A stretch of 64,000 bases of DNA from CAVVFX01 sp963747535 (lineage in GTDB: Bacteria > Acidobacteriota > Terriglobia > Bryobacterales > Bryobacteraceae): positions 868,001 through 932,000 of the forward strand of contig CAVVFX010000017.1 in assembly GCA_963747535.1 (NCBI GenBank), read 5' to 3'. A model generated the notes under the pieces. That model saw nothing but the letters and a program-made list of their open reading frames with translations. It ran no database searches and had not been told where the DNA came from. Below are positions 15,520 through 24,387 of the stretch, in pieces. Position 1 is the first letter of the stretch; the number at the start of each line of letters is the position of its first letter. The translations under genes were made by a program, and so were the position numbers.

Positions 15520-18227
15520 CCGGGCGCTTTTATGCCGCGCGTGGCCTCGATACATTCGCCGACGCCTATCTCCGGGATGCGCGGAATTGCTATGACCGTT
15601 GGGGCGCCACGGGGAAGGTAAGACAACTCGAAGCGCAATATCCCCAGTTGCGGGCACAAGAGTTGCGCGCACAAGCGGCATCGTACTCGCTCCCTTCCAC
15701 CATTGGCCCGCCGAGCGGGCAGTTGGATGTCGAGACTGTCGTGAAAGCGTCTCAGGCACTTTCAAGCGAGATCGTCCTACCCAGTCTGATCGAGAAGCTC
15801 GTCCGAATCGCGATGGAGAATGCCGGGGCTGAGCGAGGTCTGCTGATCCTCTTTCGGGGTGGCGAGCCTCGGATTGAAGCGGAGGCTACCACTGGTCCGG
15901 CCGGGATCGAGGTTACGGTTCGACAGATAACTGTCGGGCCGTCTGATCTCCCGCAATCCGCGCTGCATTACGTGATCCGGACACAGGAGGGCGTGCTCCT
16001 TGATGATGCCTCGGCCGATAACGTGTATTCAAAGGACGAATATGTACGGCAGAAGCACTCCAGGTCCATTCTTTGCCTGCCAATCGTCAAGCAGGGGAAG
16101 CTGGTCGGCGCACTATATTTGGAGAACAATCTGACTGCGGGCGCCTTTACGCCGGACCGGGTTACAGTTCTGCAGTTGCTGGCTTCGCAAGCTGCGATTT
16201 CGCTCGAAAACGCCAGTCTCTATTCCGATCTACAAAGGGAGGGACAGAATTTTCGTCTCATCGTCGATTCCGTTCCCGGGTTCCTCGTCACGATGACGCC
16301 GCGAGGCGAGGTCGAATTCGGCAATCAAGGAATCCTGGACTATACGGGCTGGACCCTCGAGCAACTGGCCGATTGGCGCCCGCTTCTACATCCGGATGAA
16401 TGCGAGATGGTGGTGACGCGGTGGATGCACTCGATAGAAACCGGGGATCCGTATGACATTGAACACCGGGTCCTTGGCGCCGACGGTGTCTACCGCTGGT
16501 TCGTGGTACGCGGCCGGCCAGCGCGAGACGCAGAAGGCTGTATCGTCCGTTGGTATATCTTGATAACGGATATTGATGAGCGCAAGAAAACGCATGAGAA
16601 GCTACAGCATAGCGAGGCTTTCCTGGCTCAGGGTCAGAGAATCAGCCAAACCGGCAGTTTCGGCTGGAGTGCCACCCACGGAGAGGTCTACTGGTCCGAA
16701 GAAACCTACAATATCCTTGAATGCGATCGAGCGGTTAAGCCCACATTCGATCTGGTTTTTCAGCGCATACATCCGGACGATCGGGATTTCGTTCGGGAGT
16801 CCCTCGACGATGCGACCACGAAAAAGACGGATTTCGATATTGAACATCGTTTGTCGATGCCGGATGGCCGAGTCAAGCACGTCCACGTTATTGGCCGCGC
16901 GTTGAAAACAGGCGACCTCGAGTTGGTGGGCGCCGTCACGGACATCACCTCCGCCAAGAAGGCGGAAGAGAAGATCCGCCAAAGCGAATGGGAAGCCAGG
17001 CAACTTCTCGACTTGTCGCCGCTCCATATCAGGGAATTGGGGCCCGATGGGGCGCGCATCTACGCCAATCGGGCGACGCTGGACTATCACGGCATTACTT
17101 TGGAGGAATGGAAGGACGCCGGCTTGCAGCACGTGTTGCATCCGCAGGATGCCGAAATCGTGACAAAGGACCTTCCCGGAAAACTCCAAAGCGGATCACC
17201 GTTTGAGTACGAAGTGCGGCTCAAGAGAAAGGACGGGCAGTTTCGCTGGTTCCACTACCGCTTGAGCCCTCTGTTAGACGAGGAAGGCCGCACGACGCGG
17301 TGGTATGCCGCTGGGACCGATATCGATGATCGTAAGCTAGCCGAGCAAAGGCTCCAGGAAGAAAACGTTGCGTTACGCGAAGAAGTTGACAAGGCATCGA
17401 TGTTCGAGGAGATTGTCGGAGGTTCTGCGCCGCTCAAGAAGGTGCTCTCCCGCATCTCCAAGGTCGCGCCAACCGACTCCAGCGTTCTGATCACCGGGGA
17501 AACCGGCACTGGTAAGGAACTGGTGGCGCGCGCCATTCACCGGCGGTCACGGCGTTCTTCATACCCATTTGTGAGTGTGAATTGTGCCGTGATCCCTCGT
17601 GACCTCATTGCGTCGGAATTATTTGGCCATGAGAAGGGGGCCTTCACGGGGGCAACGCAGCGTCGCTTGGGACGCTTTGAACTGGCAGAGAAAGGCACGA
17701 TCTTCCTCGACGAAGTTGGCGAGCTTCCGGCGGAAACTCAGATTGCTCTTTTGCGGGTTCTTCAGGAGCGTGAATTTGAGCGCATCGGAGGAACCGGATC
17801 CATCCGGACCGATGTGCGGGTGATCGCCGCCACCAATCGCGACCTGGAGTCCGCAATCGAATCGGGCACGTTCCGCAGCGACCTGTTTTACCGGCTGAAC
17901 GTCTTTCCCGTTGAGCTGCCGCCTCTGCGGAAACGAAGGGAAGACATCCCGTTGCTTGTCACGTATTTCCTGAATCGCTATGCACGGAAAGCAGGCAGGC
18001 ATTTTACGGCGGTCGACAAAAAGAGCCTCGATCTGCTGCAATCGTACACCTGGCCGGGTAATATTCGGGAATTACAGAACGTGATCGAGCGGTCCGTCAT
18101 TGTGAGCGAAACACAGATATTTTCGGTCGATGAGAGTTGGCTTTCCAGCCGGCCTTCGTCCGGTGATGTCGATGTCCAGCCGAGCCTCTTGAACAGGCTC
18201 CCTGCTCGAGGAGAAGGCCGTCATTGA
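15231..18227 (+). CDS. GAF-PAS-PAS-PAS-sigma-54 activator, longest intact piece of the decayed regulator
   Basis: This 998-codon open frame could still make protein. It holds the end of the TPR region (1-150), a GAF domain (about 165-330, ending AAISLENASLYSDLQ), three PAS domains (about 345-705, each closing with an ITDI-type end and a coiled linker), and a sigma-54 AAA+ domain. The last has Walker A GETGTGKE (about 755), GAFTGA (about 803), Walker B TIFLDEVGELP and the WPGNIRELQNVIERS C-terminal part. The Fis-type HTH that should follow (EEKAVIEAALRECGG, then ESKIKSLKI) lies beyond two frameshifts, so this product would lack DNA binding. The first codons are internal to the larger gene and the start is uncertain. 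Confidence 0.7.
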   Translation: MAEYEFYGALAHAACCDSETADQSREHFDALEAHYKQLQIWADNCPENFENRAALVGAEIARIEGRELDAERLYEQAIRSARTNGFVHNEALAYEVAGRFYAARGLDTFADAYLRDARNCYDRWGATGKVRQLEAQYPQLRAQELRAQAASYSLPSTIGPPSGQLDVETVVKASQALSSEIVLPSLIEKLVRIAMENAGAERGLLILFRGGEPRIEAEATTGPAGIEVTVRQITVGPSDLPQSALHYVIRTQEGVLLDDASADNVYSKDEYVRQKHSRSILCLPIVKQGKLVGALYLENNLTAGAFTPDRVTVLQLLASQAAISLENASLYSDLQREGQNFRLIVDSVPGFLVTMTPRGEVEFGNQGILDYTGWTLEQLADWRPLLHPDECEMVVTRWMHSIETGDPYDIEHRVLGADGVYRWFVVRGRPARDAEGCIVRWYILITDIDERKKTHEKLQHSEAFLAQGQRISQTGSFGWSATHGEVYWSEETYNILECDRAVKPTFDLVFQRIHPDDRDFVRESLDDATTKKTDFDIEHRLSMPDGRVKHVHVIGRALKTGDLELVGAVTDITSAKKAEEKIRQSEWEARQLLDLSPLHIRELGPDGARIYANRATLDYHGITLEEWKDAGLQHVLHPQDAEIVTKDLPGKLQSGSPFEYEVRLKRKDGQFRWFHYRLSPLLDEEGRTTRWYAAGTDIDDRKLAEQRLQEENVALREEVDKASMFEEIVGGSAPLKKVLSRISKVAPTDSSVLITGETGTGKELVARAIHRRSRRSSYPFVSVNCAVIPRDLIASELFGHEKGAFTGATQRRLGRFELAEKGTIFLDEVGELPAETQIALLRVLQEREFERIGGTGSIRTDVRVIAATNRDLESAIESGTFRSDLFYRLNVFPVELPPLRKRREDIPLLVTYFLNRYARKAGRHFTAVDKKSLDLLQSYTWPGNIRELQNVIERSVIVSETQIFSVDESWLSSRPSSGDVDVQPSLLNRLPARGEGRH

Positions 18228-18533
18228 GGCGGCCTTGCGCGAATGCGGCGGGCGAGTGTCCGGGCCGTCAGGCGCCGCTGCCAGGCTGGGCATTCCCGGA
18301 TCACACTGGAATCGAAGATCAAGTCGCTGAAGATCAACAAGAATCGCTTCAAGAGGACAGATCCCTCGAAAAGGAGCTAGTCTCTCCGGCCTAATTCGCA
18401 CCTTACCAGGAAATCTTTTTGCGAAATTCGTGAATTGACGAAATTCGTCAAATTCTATGGATCCAGCAACGCCTTTCATTTCAATAATTTCCGGTTGGCG
18501 CTCGACTTGCAATTCCACACAGCAAGGAACGCA

Positions 18534-19001
18534 ATGCTAAGAATTCACAGGAAGGCAAACGGGGACGTCGTCTTTACCCTAAGCGGCCGGATCGACAAGG
18601 AGAACATTGCCGAATTGGAAGCGCTAATCGGCGCGGAAGGGAAAGATCGCCGCATCATTCTCGACCTCAAGGATATGACTCTGACAGGTCAGGACGGCAT
18701 CGATTTTCTCGCTCAGTGCGAAGCGGCCGACATCGCGCTGGTGAATTGCGATCCATACGTCCGCGAGTGGATCACGAGACAAAACAATGGAAATAGCGCA
18801 GCTGGCTTGATCAGAGAAAACGCGGAACGATCCGCATTCATAAAGGAGAAACGCTATGACTACTTTAGATTTGATCGGGTCCAGTCCGAAATTCCGGGCA
18901 TTGCTGACAGAAGTGGAGAGGGTTGCACCAGTGGACTCCGCTGTCCTGATCCAGGGCGAAACAGGCACCGGAAAAGAAGTGATTGCGCGAGCCATTCATG
19001 A
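18534..19001 (+). CDS. STAS-domain-like protein
   Basis: From ATG 18534 (AAGGA six bases upstream) the product begins MLRIHRKANGDVVFTLSGRI, continues with IILDLKDMTLTGQDGIDFLAQCEA and ends its recognisable part at YVREWITRQ (about residue 85). This is the fold of small STAS/anti-anti-sigma-like proteins common in Acidobacteriota. The usual phosphorylated Ser/Thr environment is not obvious. The frame then runs 146 bases into the following gene; the last 50 residues are translated from its coding sequence in another frame and are probably not meaningful, which suggests a lost natural stop by a frameshift near 18790-18810. It lies directly upstream of a sigma-54 activator and may act with it. 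Confidence 0.65.
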   Translation: MLRIHRKANGDVVFTLSGRIDKENIAELEALIGAEGKDRRIILDLKDMTLTGQDGIDFLAQCEAADIALVNCDPYVREWITRQNNGNSAAGLIRENAERSAFIKEKRYDYFRFDRVQSEIPGIADRSGEGCTSGLRCPDPGRNRHRKRSDCASHS

Positions 19002-19872
19002 GGCTAGCCCTCGCCGTAACCACCGTTTTGTGGCCCTTAACTGCGCGGCGATTCCGAGTGCGTTGCTGGAGAGCGAACTGTTCGGCCACGAAAGAGGCGC
19101 GTTCACGGGCGCGTGCGCACAAACCAAGGGGCGATTTCAGATGGCGGATGGGGGCACGCTCTTTCTGGACGAGATTGGCGACATGCCGCTGGAACTTCAG
19201 CCCAAGCTCTTACGCGCTCTGCAAGAGCGGGAGTTCGAGCGTTTGGGTAGCACCCAGACCGTCCGGGTCAACGTGCGGGTGGTGGCGGCGACAAACCAGG
19301 ATCTCGGGCAACTCGTGGCCAAGAAGCTGTTTCGGGCAGATCTGTTCTACCGGTTGAACGTCATTCCCATCTGCCTGCCTCCGTTGCGTGAACGCGTTCA
19401 GGACATCCTGCCGCTGACGGAGTTCTTCGTAGCAAAATTCGCCGCCCGTCTCAATAAGACCATCGACTCGATTCCCGATGAAGTGGTAGCGGTCCTCCAA
19501 GCGCACGACTGGCCAGGTAATATTCGTGAACTACAGAATTTCATCGAGCGCGCGATGCTCTTTTCGCCCGGGTCGGTGCTGCGTCTGCCGCTGGACTTGA
19601 AGCAGACGGTGAAGCAGAGCTCGGAGAGCGTTTCACGCACGCTTGCCGATGCGGATCGGGAACATATCCTGGAAACATTGAAGCAAACCGACTGGCTGAT
19701 CGGAGGGCAGGACGGAGCGGCCAACCGGCTTGGATTGCCGCGCACTACGTTGATCTATAAGATGCGAAAGCTTGGGATTGAAATACGCCGGTCCCGGGGG
19801 GCGCACCTCATTCGGCAGTTGGCGGATGAACAGTGCCATGCCGCCGCGAACTGCTGTGAAGGCGCCGCGTGA
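18856..19872 (+). CDS. Sigma-54-dependent activator without an N-terminal sensor domain
   Basis: 338 residues that start directly with the AAA+ domain. Walker A GETGTGKE (34-41), the sigma-54-contacting GAFTGA (81-86) and Walker B TLFLDEIGD (101-109) are present, as are FRADLFYRLNVIPI and WPGNIRELQNFIERA. A Fis-type HTH (GAANRLGLPRTTLIYKMRKLGI) follows. AAAGGAG lies seven bases upstream of the ATG. Having no receiver, GAF or PAS domain, it resembles PspF-type regulators, whose activity is controlled by a partner protein; the adjacent STAS-like protein is a candidate. Downstream are the efflux genes, which it might control, but no -24/-12 promoter was identified. Confidence 0.92.
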   Translation: MTTLDLIGSSPKFRALLTEVERVAPVDSAVLIQGETGTGKEVIARAIHEASPRRNHRFVALNCAAIPSALLESELFGHERGAFTGACAQTKGRFQMADGGTLFLDEIGDMPLELQPKLLRALQEREFERLGSTQTVRVNVRVVAATNQDLGQLVAKKLFRADLFYRLNVIPICLPPLRERVQDILPLTEFFVAKFAARLNKTIDSIPDEVVAVLQAHDWPGNIRELQNFIERAMLFSPGSVLRLPLDLKQTVKQSSESVSRTLADADREHILETLKQTDWLIGGQDGAANRLGLPRTTLIYKMRKLGIEIRRSRGAHLIRQLADEQCHAAANCCEGAA

Positions 19873-19940
19873 GCGGATCGCGTGACGCTGCATTAAGGCG
19901 GGATTGAAGGCCTGCGATGCCAAAACAAAGGAGAACGAAC

Positions 19941-20054
19941 ATGAAAATACTGATGGTGCCAACGTCGCATGATCGATTGGGCAACACTGGCCACAAGACT
20001 CGCTTCTGGCTGGAAGAATTCGCTGCCCCGTACTTTGTCTTCCGGGACGCTGGT
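19941..20054 (+). pseudogene. N-terminal fragment of a DJ-1/PfpI-type amidotransferase-like protein
   Basis: The first 38 codons of the efflux ORF (TSHDRLGNTGHKTRFWLEEF, then AAPYFVFRDAG) match the conserved start of the DJ-1/PfpI 'type 1 glutamine amidotransferase domain' proteins, not an outer-membrane channel. AAGGAG precedes ATG 19941. Homology stops abruptly at DAG and is followed in frame by a hydrophobic segment (LYWVIGACVALFAGSALSG) that suits a channel signal peptide. A deletion fused the two genes in frame. Confidence 0.7.
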
Positions 20055-21433
20055 CTCTACTGGGTCATCGGCGCTTGTGTAGCCCTGTTCGCCGGTTCAG
20101 CACTCTCTGGACAACAAATTCAGTTTCAAGGCAGCGTTCCGACGGGGGTCGCTTCTCCCACTCCCCTCTCGCTGACACTCCATGATGCGATCGATCGCGG
20201 CCTAAAAACTAACCTCGGTCTGCTACTCAGCGGACAGGCGCGTGAAACCGCGCGCGGTGAGCGACTGCGGTCCTTGAGCGCGCTCCTGCCGCAAGTGACC
20301 GGGGTAGTAAGCGAGAACGCCGAGCAAATAGACCTGCCAACCCGCGGGATCAACTTTCATCTCCCCGGCTTCTCCACTCCGGCAATCGTCGGCCCATTCC
20401 AATATACTGATGCGCGCGCTTTCGCCTCCTTTAGCGTCTTTGATTACAGCCTCCGCAAGAGCCATCGCGCTGCCCAAGAGGGCGAGCGCGCGGCTCAACT
20501 ATCACTCAAAGACGCGCGCGACCTGGTGGTGCAGTCCGTGGCCAACGCCTACCTGCTCGTGATTGCCGGTTCTTCCCGGGTGCAAGCCTTACGGGCACAG
20601 GTGGAAACCGACCAGGCCATCTACGACCGCACCGTCGACCAGAAACGCGCCGGGACGACGGCGGCGATTGACGTACTTCGCGCGCACGTCGAGCTACAGC
20701 AGGAACAACAGCAACTGATCGCGCAGGAAAATCAGGTCGGCAAAGACAAGCTGGCTTTGGGACGAGTGATCGGCCTACCGGCGGGCCAACAGTTTTCGAT
20801 CGCCGACACGGAACCCTACTCGCCGTTGGCTGAGATGACCCCGGGCGAGGCTCTGCGCATAGCTTACGAACAGCGGGCAGATTTCCAAAGCGCCAAAGCC
20901 TCCGCGCGCGCCGCCGAGGATTCCGTCAGTGCTGCACGCGCCGAGCGCTACCCGAACCTGGGCGTTGCCGCGGATTATGGCGATGTCGGAACGACGCTCA
21001 ACAATTCCCACGGAACGTTCACGTTTTCAAGCGTTCGCGAAATTCAATATTTTCGACGGTGGGCGAATCAGCGGCGACATCGTTCAAGCCCGGGCGGCGT
21101 TGAAGCAGCGTCAGGATGAGTTAGCGGATCTCGGCGGCCAGATCGATTATCAAGTCCGGGCGGCTTTGCTTGACATCCAGTCGGCCGCCGACCAGGTAGC
21201 AGTCGCCAGGAGCAATCTGGGACCTCGCGAACCAGACCCTAACGCAAGCCCAAGATCGATTCGCGGCCGGAGTCGCCGACACCATTGAGGTTGTGCAAGC
21301 CCAGGGATCGGTTGCCGTTGCCAACGACAACTTGATTGGGGCCTTGTATGCCCATAACCTCTCCAAGGTCGAACTCGCGCGCGCCTTGGGGTCCACTGAA
21401 CAGCGAATCCAGAAATTCATGGAGGTGAAGTAG
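19941..21433 (+). pseudogene. Outer-membrane efflux channel of the TolC type, frameshifted
   Basis: After the foreign 38-codon start, the product shows a TolC/OMF protein: LSLTLHDAIDRGLKTNLGLLLSGQ, long helical segments (QSVANAYLLVIAGSSRVQALRAQVETDQAI) and ATAERYPNLG-like ends of the repeat. The first frame ends at 21119. Homology moves to a second frame near 21040 (KFNIFDGGRISGDIVQARAALKQRQ) and to a third near 21223 (LANQTLTQAQDRFAAGVADT, then ELARALGSTEQRIQKFMEVK, stop 21431-21433). Two indels thus remove the last third of the channel. The intact emrAB-like pair follows two bases later, so this was the outer-membrane partner of a tripartite pump. Confidence 0.8.
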
Positions 21434-21435
21434 TC

Positions 21436-22725
21436 ATGACTGATGTCGAAACAACCCAAGGCCAAGCCGGAAGCACCCGGCCAGCCGATTTGTTACACCC
21501 CAAGGTTCCACGTAGCGGGCGTAAGAAGCTCGTTCGCGCAATTGTGCTGCTGGTCGCCTTGGGCGCAGTGGCCGTCGGCTCGTTCTACGCCTGGAGGTAT
21601 TTCAGCGCGTACGAATCTACTGATGACGCTGAAGTGGATGGACACATCAACGCGATCAGCGCGCGGATCAGCGGATACGTCTTGGATGTGCCGGTCGACA
21701 ACGAGCGTTACGTGAAAGCCGGCGACGTGTTGGCCCGTATCGATCCCAAGGACTACAGAGTCGCTCTTGCCAACGCGCAAGCCGACTTGGCTGCTGCCGA
21801 AGCGGCCTTTTTAAGCTCCCGGATCGACGTCCCGATTACCTCCACCACGACGAGCAGCCAATTGAAAAACGCGCGTTCTGGCCGGGCCGATACGGACGCC
21901 GCGCTGCTTGGAGCGCAGCGTCAATTGAGCGCAGCGCAAGCGCGTCTTGATACCGCTGAAGCTCAGGTCCGCGAGGCTCAGTCGACATACAAGAACACCG
22001 CGGACGATGTAGCTCGCTACAAACTCTTAATAGCTAAGGACGAGATTCCCCAGCAGCGATACGATACCGCCGTCTCCATATCCAATACCGCAAAGGCGAC
22101 CGTCGACGCCCGGCAAGCCGCAGTCGCGGAGGCCCAACAGAATGTCCGCGTCGCGCAGAGCGCTATCGATCAGGCCAACGCACGAATCGCGGAGGCGGAT
22201 GCCTCAATCGAATCCGCGCTGACCGCGCCGCAGCAGGTTGCCGTGAGCCAGGCGCGCGCGAAGAGCGCGGAAGCCCAAGTGGCTCAAAGACGGGCACTGG
22301 TCGAACAGGCTCAACTCAACCTCAGCTACTGCACGATTGTCGCCCCGGTGAGCGGCATCATCGAAAAGAAGAGCGTGGAGGTAGGTAGCAATGTCTCACC
22401 GGGCCAGGAGTTGATGGCGGTTATACCCTTGGATGACATCTGGATCACGGCGGATTTCAAGGAAGCCCAGTTACGCCATATGAAAGCGGGCCAGCGAGTC
22501 ACGTTTAGTGTGGATGCTTACGGCCGTGAATACAAAGGTAGAGTCACCGGTATCGGTGGTGCCAGCGGTTCGCTGCTCAGCTTGCTACCGCCCGAAAATG
22601 CCACTGGAAATTTCGTGAAGGTAGTGCAGCGCCTCCCCGTCCGGATAGATATCGATCCCAACCAAAACGATGACCAGCGGCTGAGACCCGGCATGTCAGT
22701 GGAACCGAAAGTCTATGTCAAATAG
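21436..22725 (+). CDS. EmrA/HlyD-type membrane fusion protein
   Basis: The 429-residue periplasmic adaptor of a tripartite drug efflux pump has a cytoplasmic N-terminus and one membrane segment at about 31-50 (VRAIVLLVALGAVAVGSFYA). The first barrel-sandwich half follows (STDDAEVDGHINAISARISG, the EmrA signature). Long coiled-coil hairpins rich in Ala, Gln and Arg come next, then the second lipoyl half (APVSGIIEKKSVEVGSNVSPGQ) and a beta-barrel domain. ATG 21436 lies two bases after the channel pseudogene stop. Its end overlaps the transporter start by 11 bases. The gene is intact although its outer-membrane partner is broken; another TolC elsewhere could serve. Confidence 0.93.
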   Translation: MTDVETTQGQAGSTRPADLLHPKVPRSGRKKLVRAIVLLVALGAVAVGSFYAWRYFSAYESTDDAEVDGHINAISARISGYVLDVPVDNERYVKAGDVLARIDPKDYRVALANAQADLAAAEAAFLSSRIDVPITSTTTSSQLKNARSGRADTDAALLGAQRQLSAAQARLDTAEAQVREAQSTYKNTADDVARYKLLIAKDEIPQQRYDTAVSISNTAKATVDARQAAVAEAQQNVRVAQSAIDQANARIAEADASIESALTAPQQVAVSQARAKSAEAQVAQRRALVEQAQLNLSYCTIVAPVSGIIEKKSVEVGSNVSPGQELMAVIPLDDIWITADFKEAQLRHMKAGQRVTFSVDAYGREYKGRVTGIGGASGSLLSLLPPENATGNFVKVVQRLPVRIDIDPNQNDDQRLRPGMSVEPKVYVK

Positions 22726-24316
22726 CGCCGACGTGCTTTCGGTGCCAGAGGTCCCCTGGCGGCCGAGATTCAATCCCTGGCTCATCGGCGTCGTGGTCGC
22801 GATGGCCGCGTTCATGGAGGTGCTCGACACCAGCATCGCCAATGTGGCTTTGCCCTACATGGCGGGGGGCCTCGGTTCGAGCAACGATGAGAGCACTTGG
22901 GTGCTCACGTCGTATTTGGTGTCCAATGCCATCGTCCTCCCGATCAGCGGCTGGCTGGCCAGCCTCTTCGGCCGAAAACGCTTCTTCATTGTCTGCATTT
23001 TCATATTTACCGTGGCTTCGGCCCTCTGCGGCAGCGCCGCTAGCCTGAACATGCTGCTCCTCTTTCGCGTCATCCAAGGTGCCGGTGGCGGCGGACTCCA
23101 GCCCATGGCGCAGGCCATCCTCGCCGATACGTTCCCGCCGGAGAAGCGGGGCCTCGCGTTTGCGCTCTACGGAATCACCGCGATCATGGCGCCCACCATC
23201 GGACCGACACTGGGCGGATGGATCACCGACAACTATTCATGGCGCTGGATCTTCTTCATCAACCTGCCGGTAGGAATTCTGGCGATGTTCCTGGTCATGC
23301 GTCTGGTAGAAGATCCGCCGTTCCTGCGGCGAACGAAGAGGGCAGGCGTGAGCGTCGACTTTATTGGTATCTCGCTGCTTGCTTTGGGCGTGGGAGCCCT
23401 TCAAGTGGTGCTCGATAAGGGACAGGAAGACGATTGGTTCGGCTCCCCGTTTATCACCCGCCTTGTGATCGTCTCGGTGGTCTGTCTGGTTGGACTCGTT
23501 ATTTGGGAGTGGCGCCATAAGACACCCATCATCGACGTGCATCTGTTCAAGAACTTCAACTTCGCGACTGCCAACCTCATGATGTTTATTTTCGGCGTTC
23601 TGCTATTCGGCGCACTGGTGACGATGCCGCAATTTCTCCAGACCGTCTTGGGATACACGGCGGAAAATGCCGGGCTGGTTCTGTCGGGCGGCGGCGCGGT
23701 CGTACTAGCGCTCATGCCCATCGTGGGCATCCTGGCCGGAAAATATCCAGCCAAATACATCATCGCTGCGGGCTGGCTGGCACTGGCGATCGGGATGTAT
23801 GTCTCCACAGTGCAGCTCGATACGTTGATCAGTTTCCAGTCGGCTACCGTGCTGCGTCTGATTCAATCCGTGGGCCTCGGCCTTCTGTTTGTTCCGGTAA
23901 CAATGGCGGGCTATATCGGGATGCCCGCCGAAAAGGCTAATAGCGTGGCCGGCATCATCAACTTCATGCGCAACATAGGCAGCAGTGTGGGAACCTCTAT
24001 GGTCACGACACTGTTAGCACGGCGTGAGCAAGTTCACCAGGTGGTGCTGTCGCAGCATACTACTCGGTTTGATCCGGCTCTTCAGAACCAGGTTAAAGCT
24101 TTGAGCCTGCGACTGGTACACTCCGGCTCGAGCATTGCCGACGCGCCCAAGCGGGCCTACGGTCTGCTTTACCGAGCTATGGGAGGACAAGTAGAGACAC
24201 TCGCTTACATCGATATTTTCTGGGTGCTGACCATCGCGGCGAGCATAATGTTTCTGCTCGCCTTCATCGTTCGCAAAAACGATCCCAAGGCTAGCGGCGG
24301 TATGGCTGTGGGTTAG
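22715..24316 (+). CDS. DHA2-family (EmrB-like) MFS drug transporter
   Basis: 533 residues with about 14 hydrophobic segments, the DHA2 (14-TM) pattern of proton-driven multidrug exporters. Family motifs include FMEVLDTSIANVALP in TM1 (motif D1 of the 14-TM group), WLASLFGRKR (motif A), RVIQGAGGGGLQPMAQAI (motif B) and the TM5 stretch ALYGITAIMAPTIGPTLGGWI (motif C, antiporter). The inner-membrane protein exports hydrophobic drugs or uncouplers together with the EmrA-like adaptor. It overlaps that gene by 11 bases and so is translationally coupled. Confidence 0.95.
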   Translation: MSNSADVLSVPEVPWRPRFNPWLIGVVVAMAAFMEVLDTSIANVALPYMAGGLGSSNDESTWVLTSYLVSNAIVLPISGWLASLFGRKRFFIVCIFIFTVASALCGSAASLNMLLLFRVIQGAGGGGLQPMAQAILADTFPPEKRGLAFALYGITAIMAPTIGPTLGGWITDNYSWRWIFFINLPVGILAMFLVMRLVEDPPFLRRTKRAGVSVDFIGISLLALGVGALQVVLDKGQEDDWFGSPFITRLVIVSVVCLVGLVIWEWRHKTPIIDVHLFKNFNFATANLMMFIFGVLLFGALVTMPQFLQTVLGYTAENAGLVLSGGGAVVLALMPIVGILAGKYPAKYIIAAGWLALAIGMYVSTVQLDTLISFQSATVLRLIQSVGLGLLFVPVTMAGYIGMPAEKANSVAGIINFMRNIGSSVGTSMVTTLLARREQVHQVVLSQHTTRFDPALQNQVKALSLRLVHSGSSIADAPKRAYGLLYRAMGGQVETLAYIDIFWVLTIAASIMFLLAFIVRKNDPKASGGMAVG

Positions 24317-24387
24317 CGAAGCTATCTGCTTGGACAATTCCCAGCGGATCCTGCCGGCGCGTTCCTGAAATCAAAAGGAGCATGATC

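Larger units (their letters stand above)
11820..18380 (+). pseudogene. Decayed giant regulator: kinase-like/AAA ATPase/TPR/GAF/PAS3/sigma-54 AAA+/Fis
   Basis: Homology can be followed without a gap in content from ATG 11820 to TAG 18378-18380, but the frame changes about eight times: near 11900, 11990, 12440, 13250, 13545, 15200, 18197 and 18303. Domain order is: kinase-like (LTGFGIASRLPRERQ near 12250), STAND/AAA ATPase (Walker A SGYSGVGKS near 12810, Walker B ALFLDDLQW near 13190), TPR-like helical repeats, GAF, three PAS, sigma-54 interaction domain and a Fis-type HTH. If intact it would exceed 2,100 residues. In most relatives I recall, this N-terminal block ends in a histidine kinase; here it ends in a sigma-54 activator. 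The many shifts indicate a pseudogene, although clustered sequencing errors cannot be excluded. Confidence 0.8.

Noticed and set aside
11820..18380. Several independent small genes in this stretch
   Set aside because: Consecutive frames continue one uninterrupted domain order of a single known family, so they are pieces of one gene.
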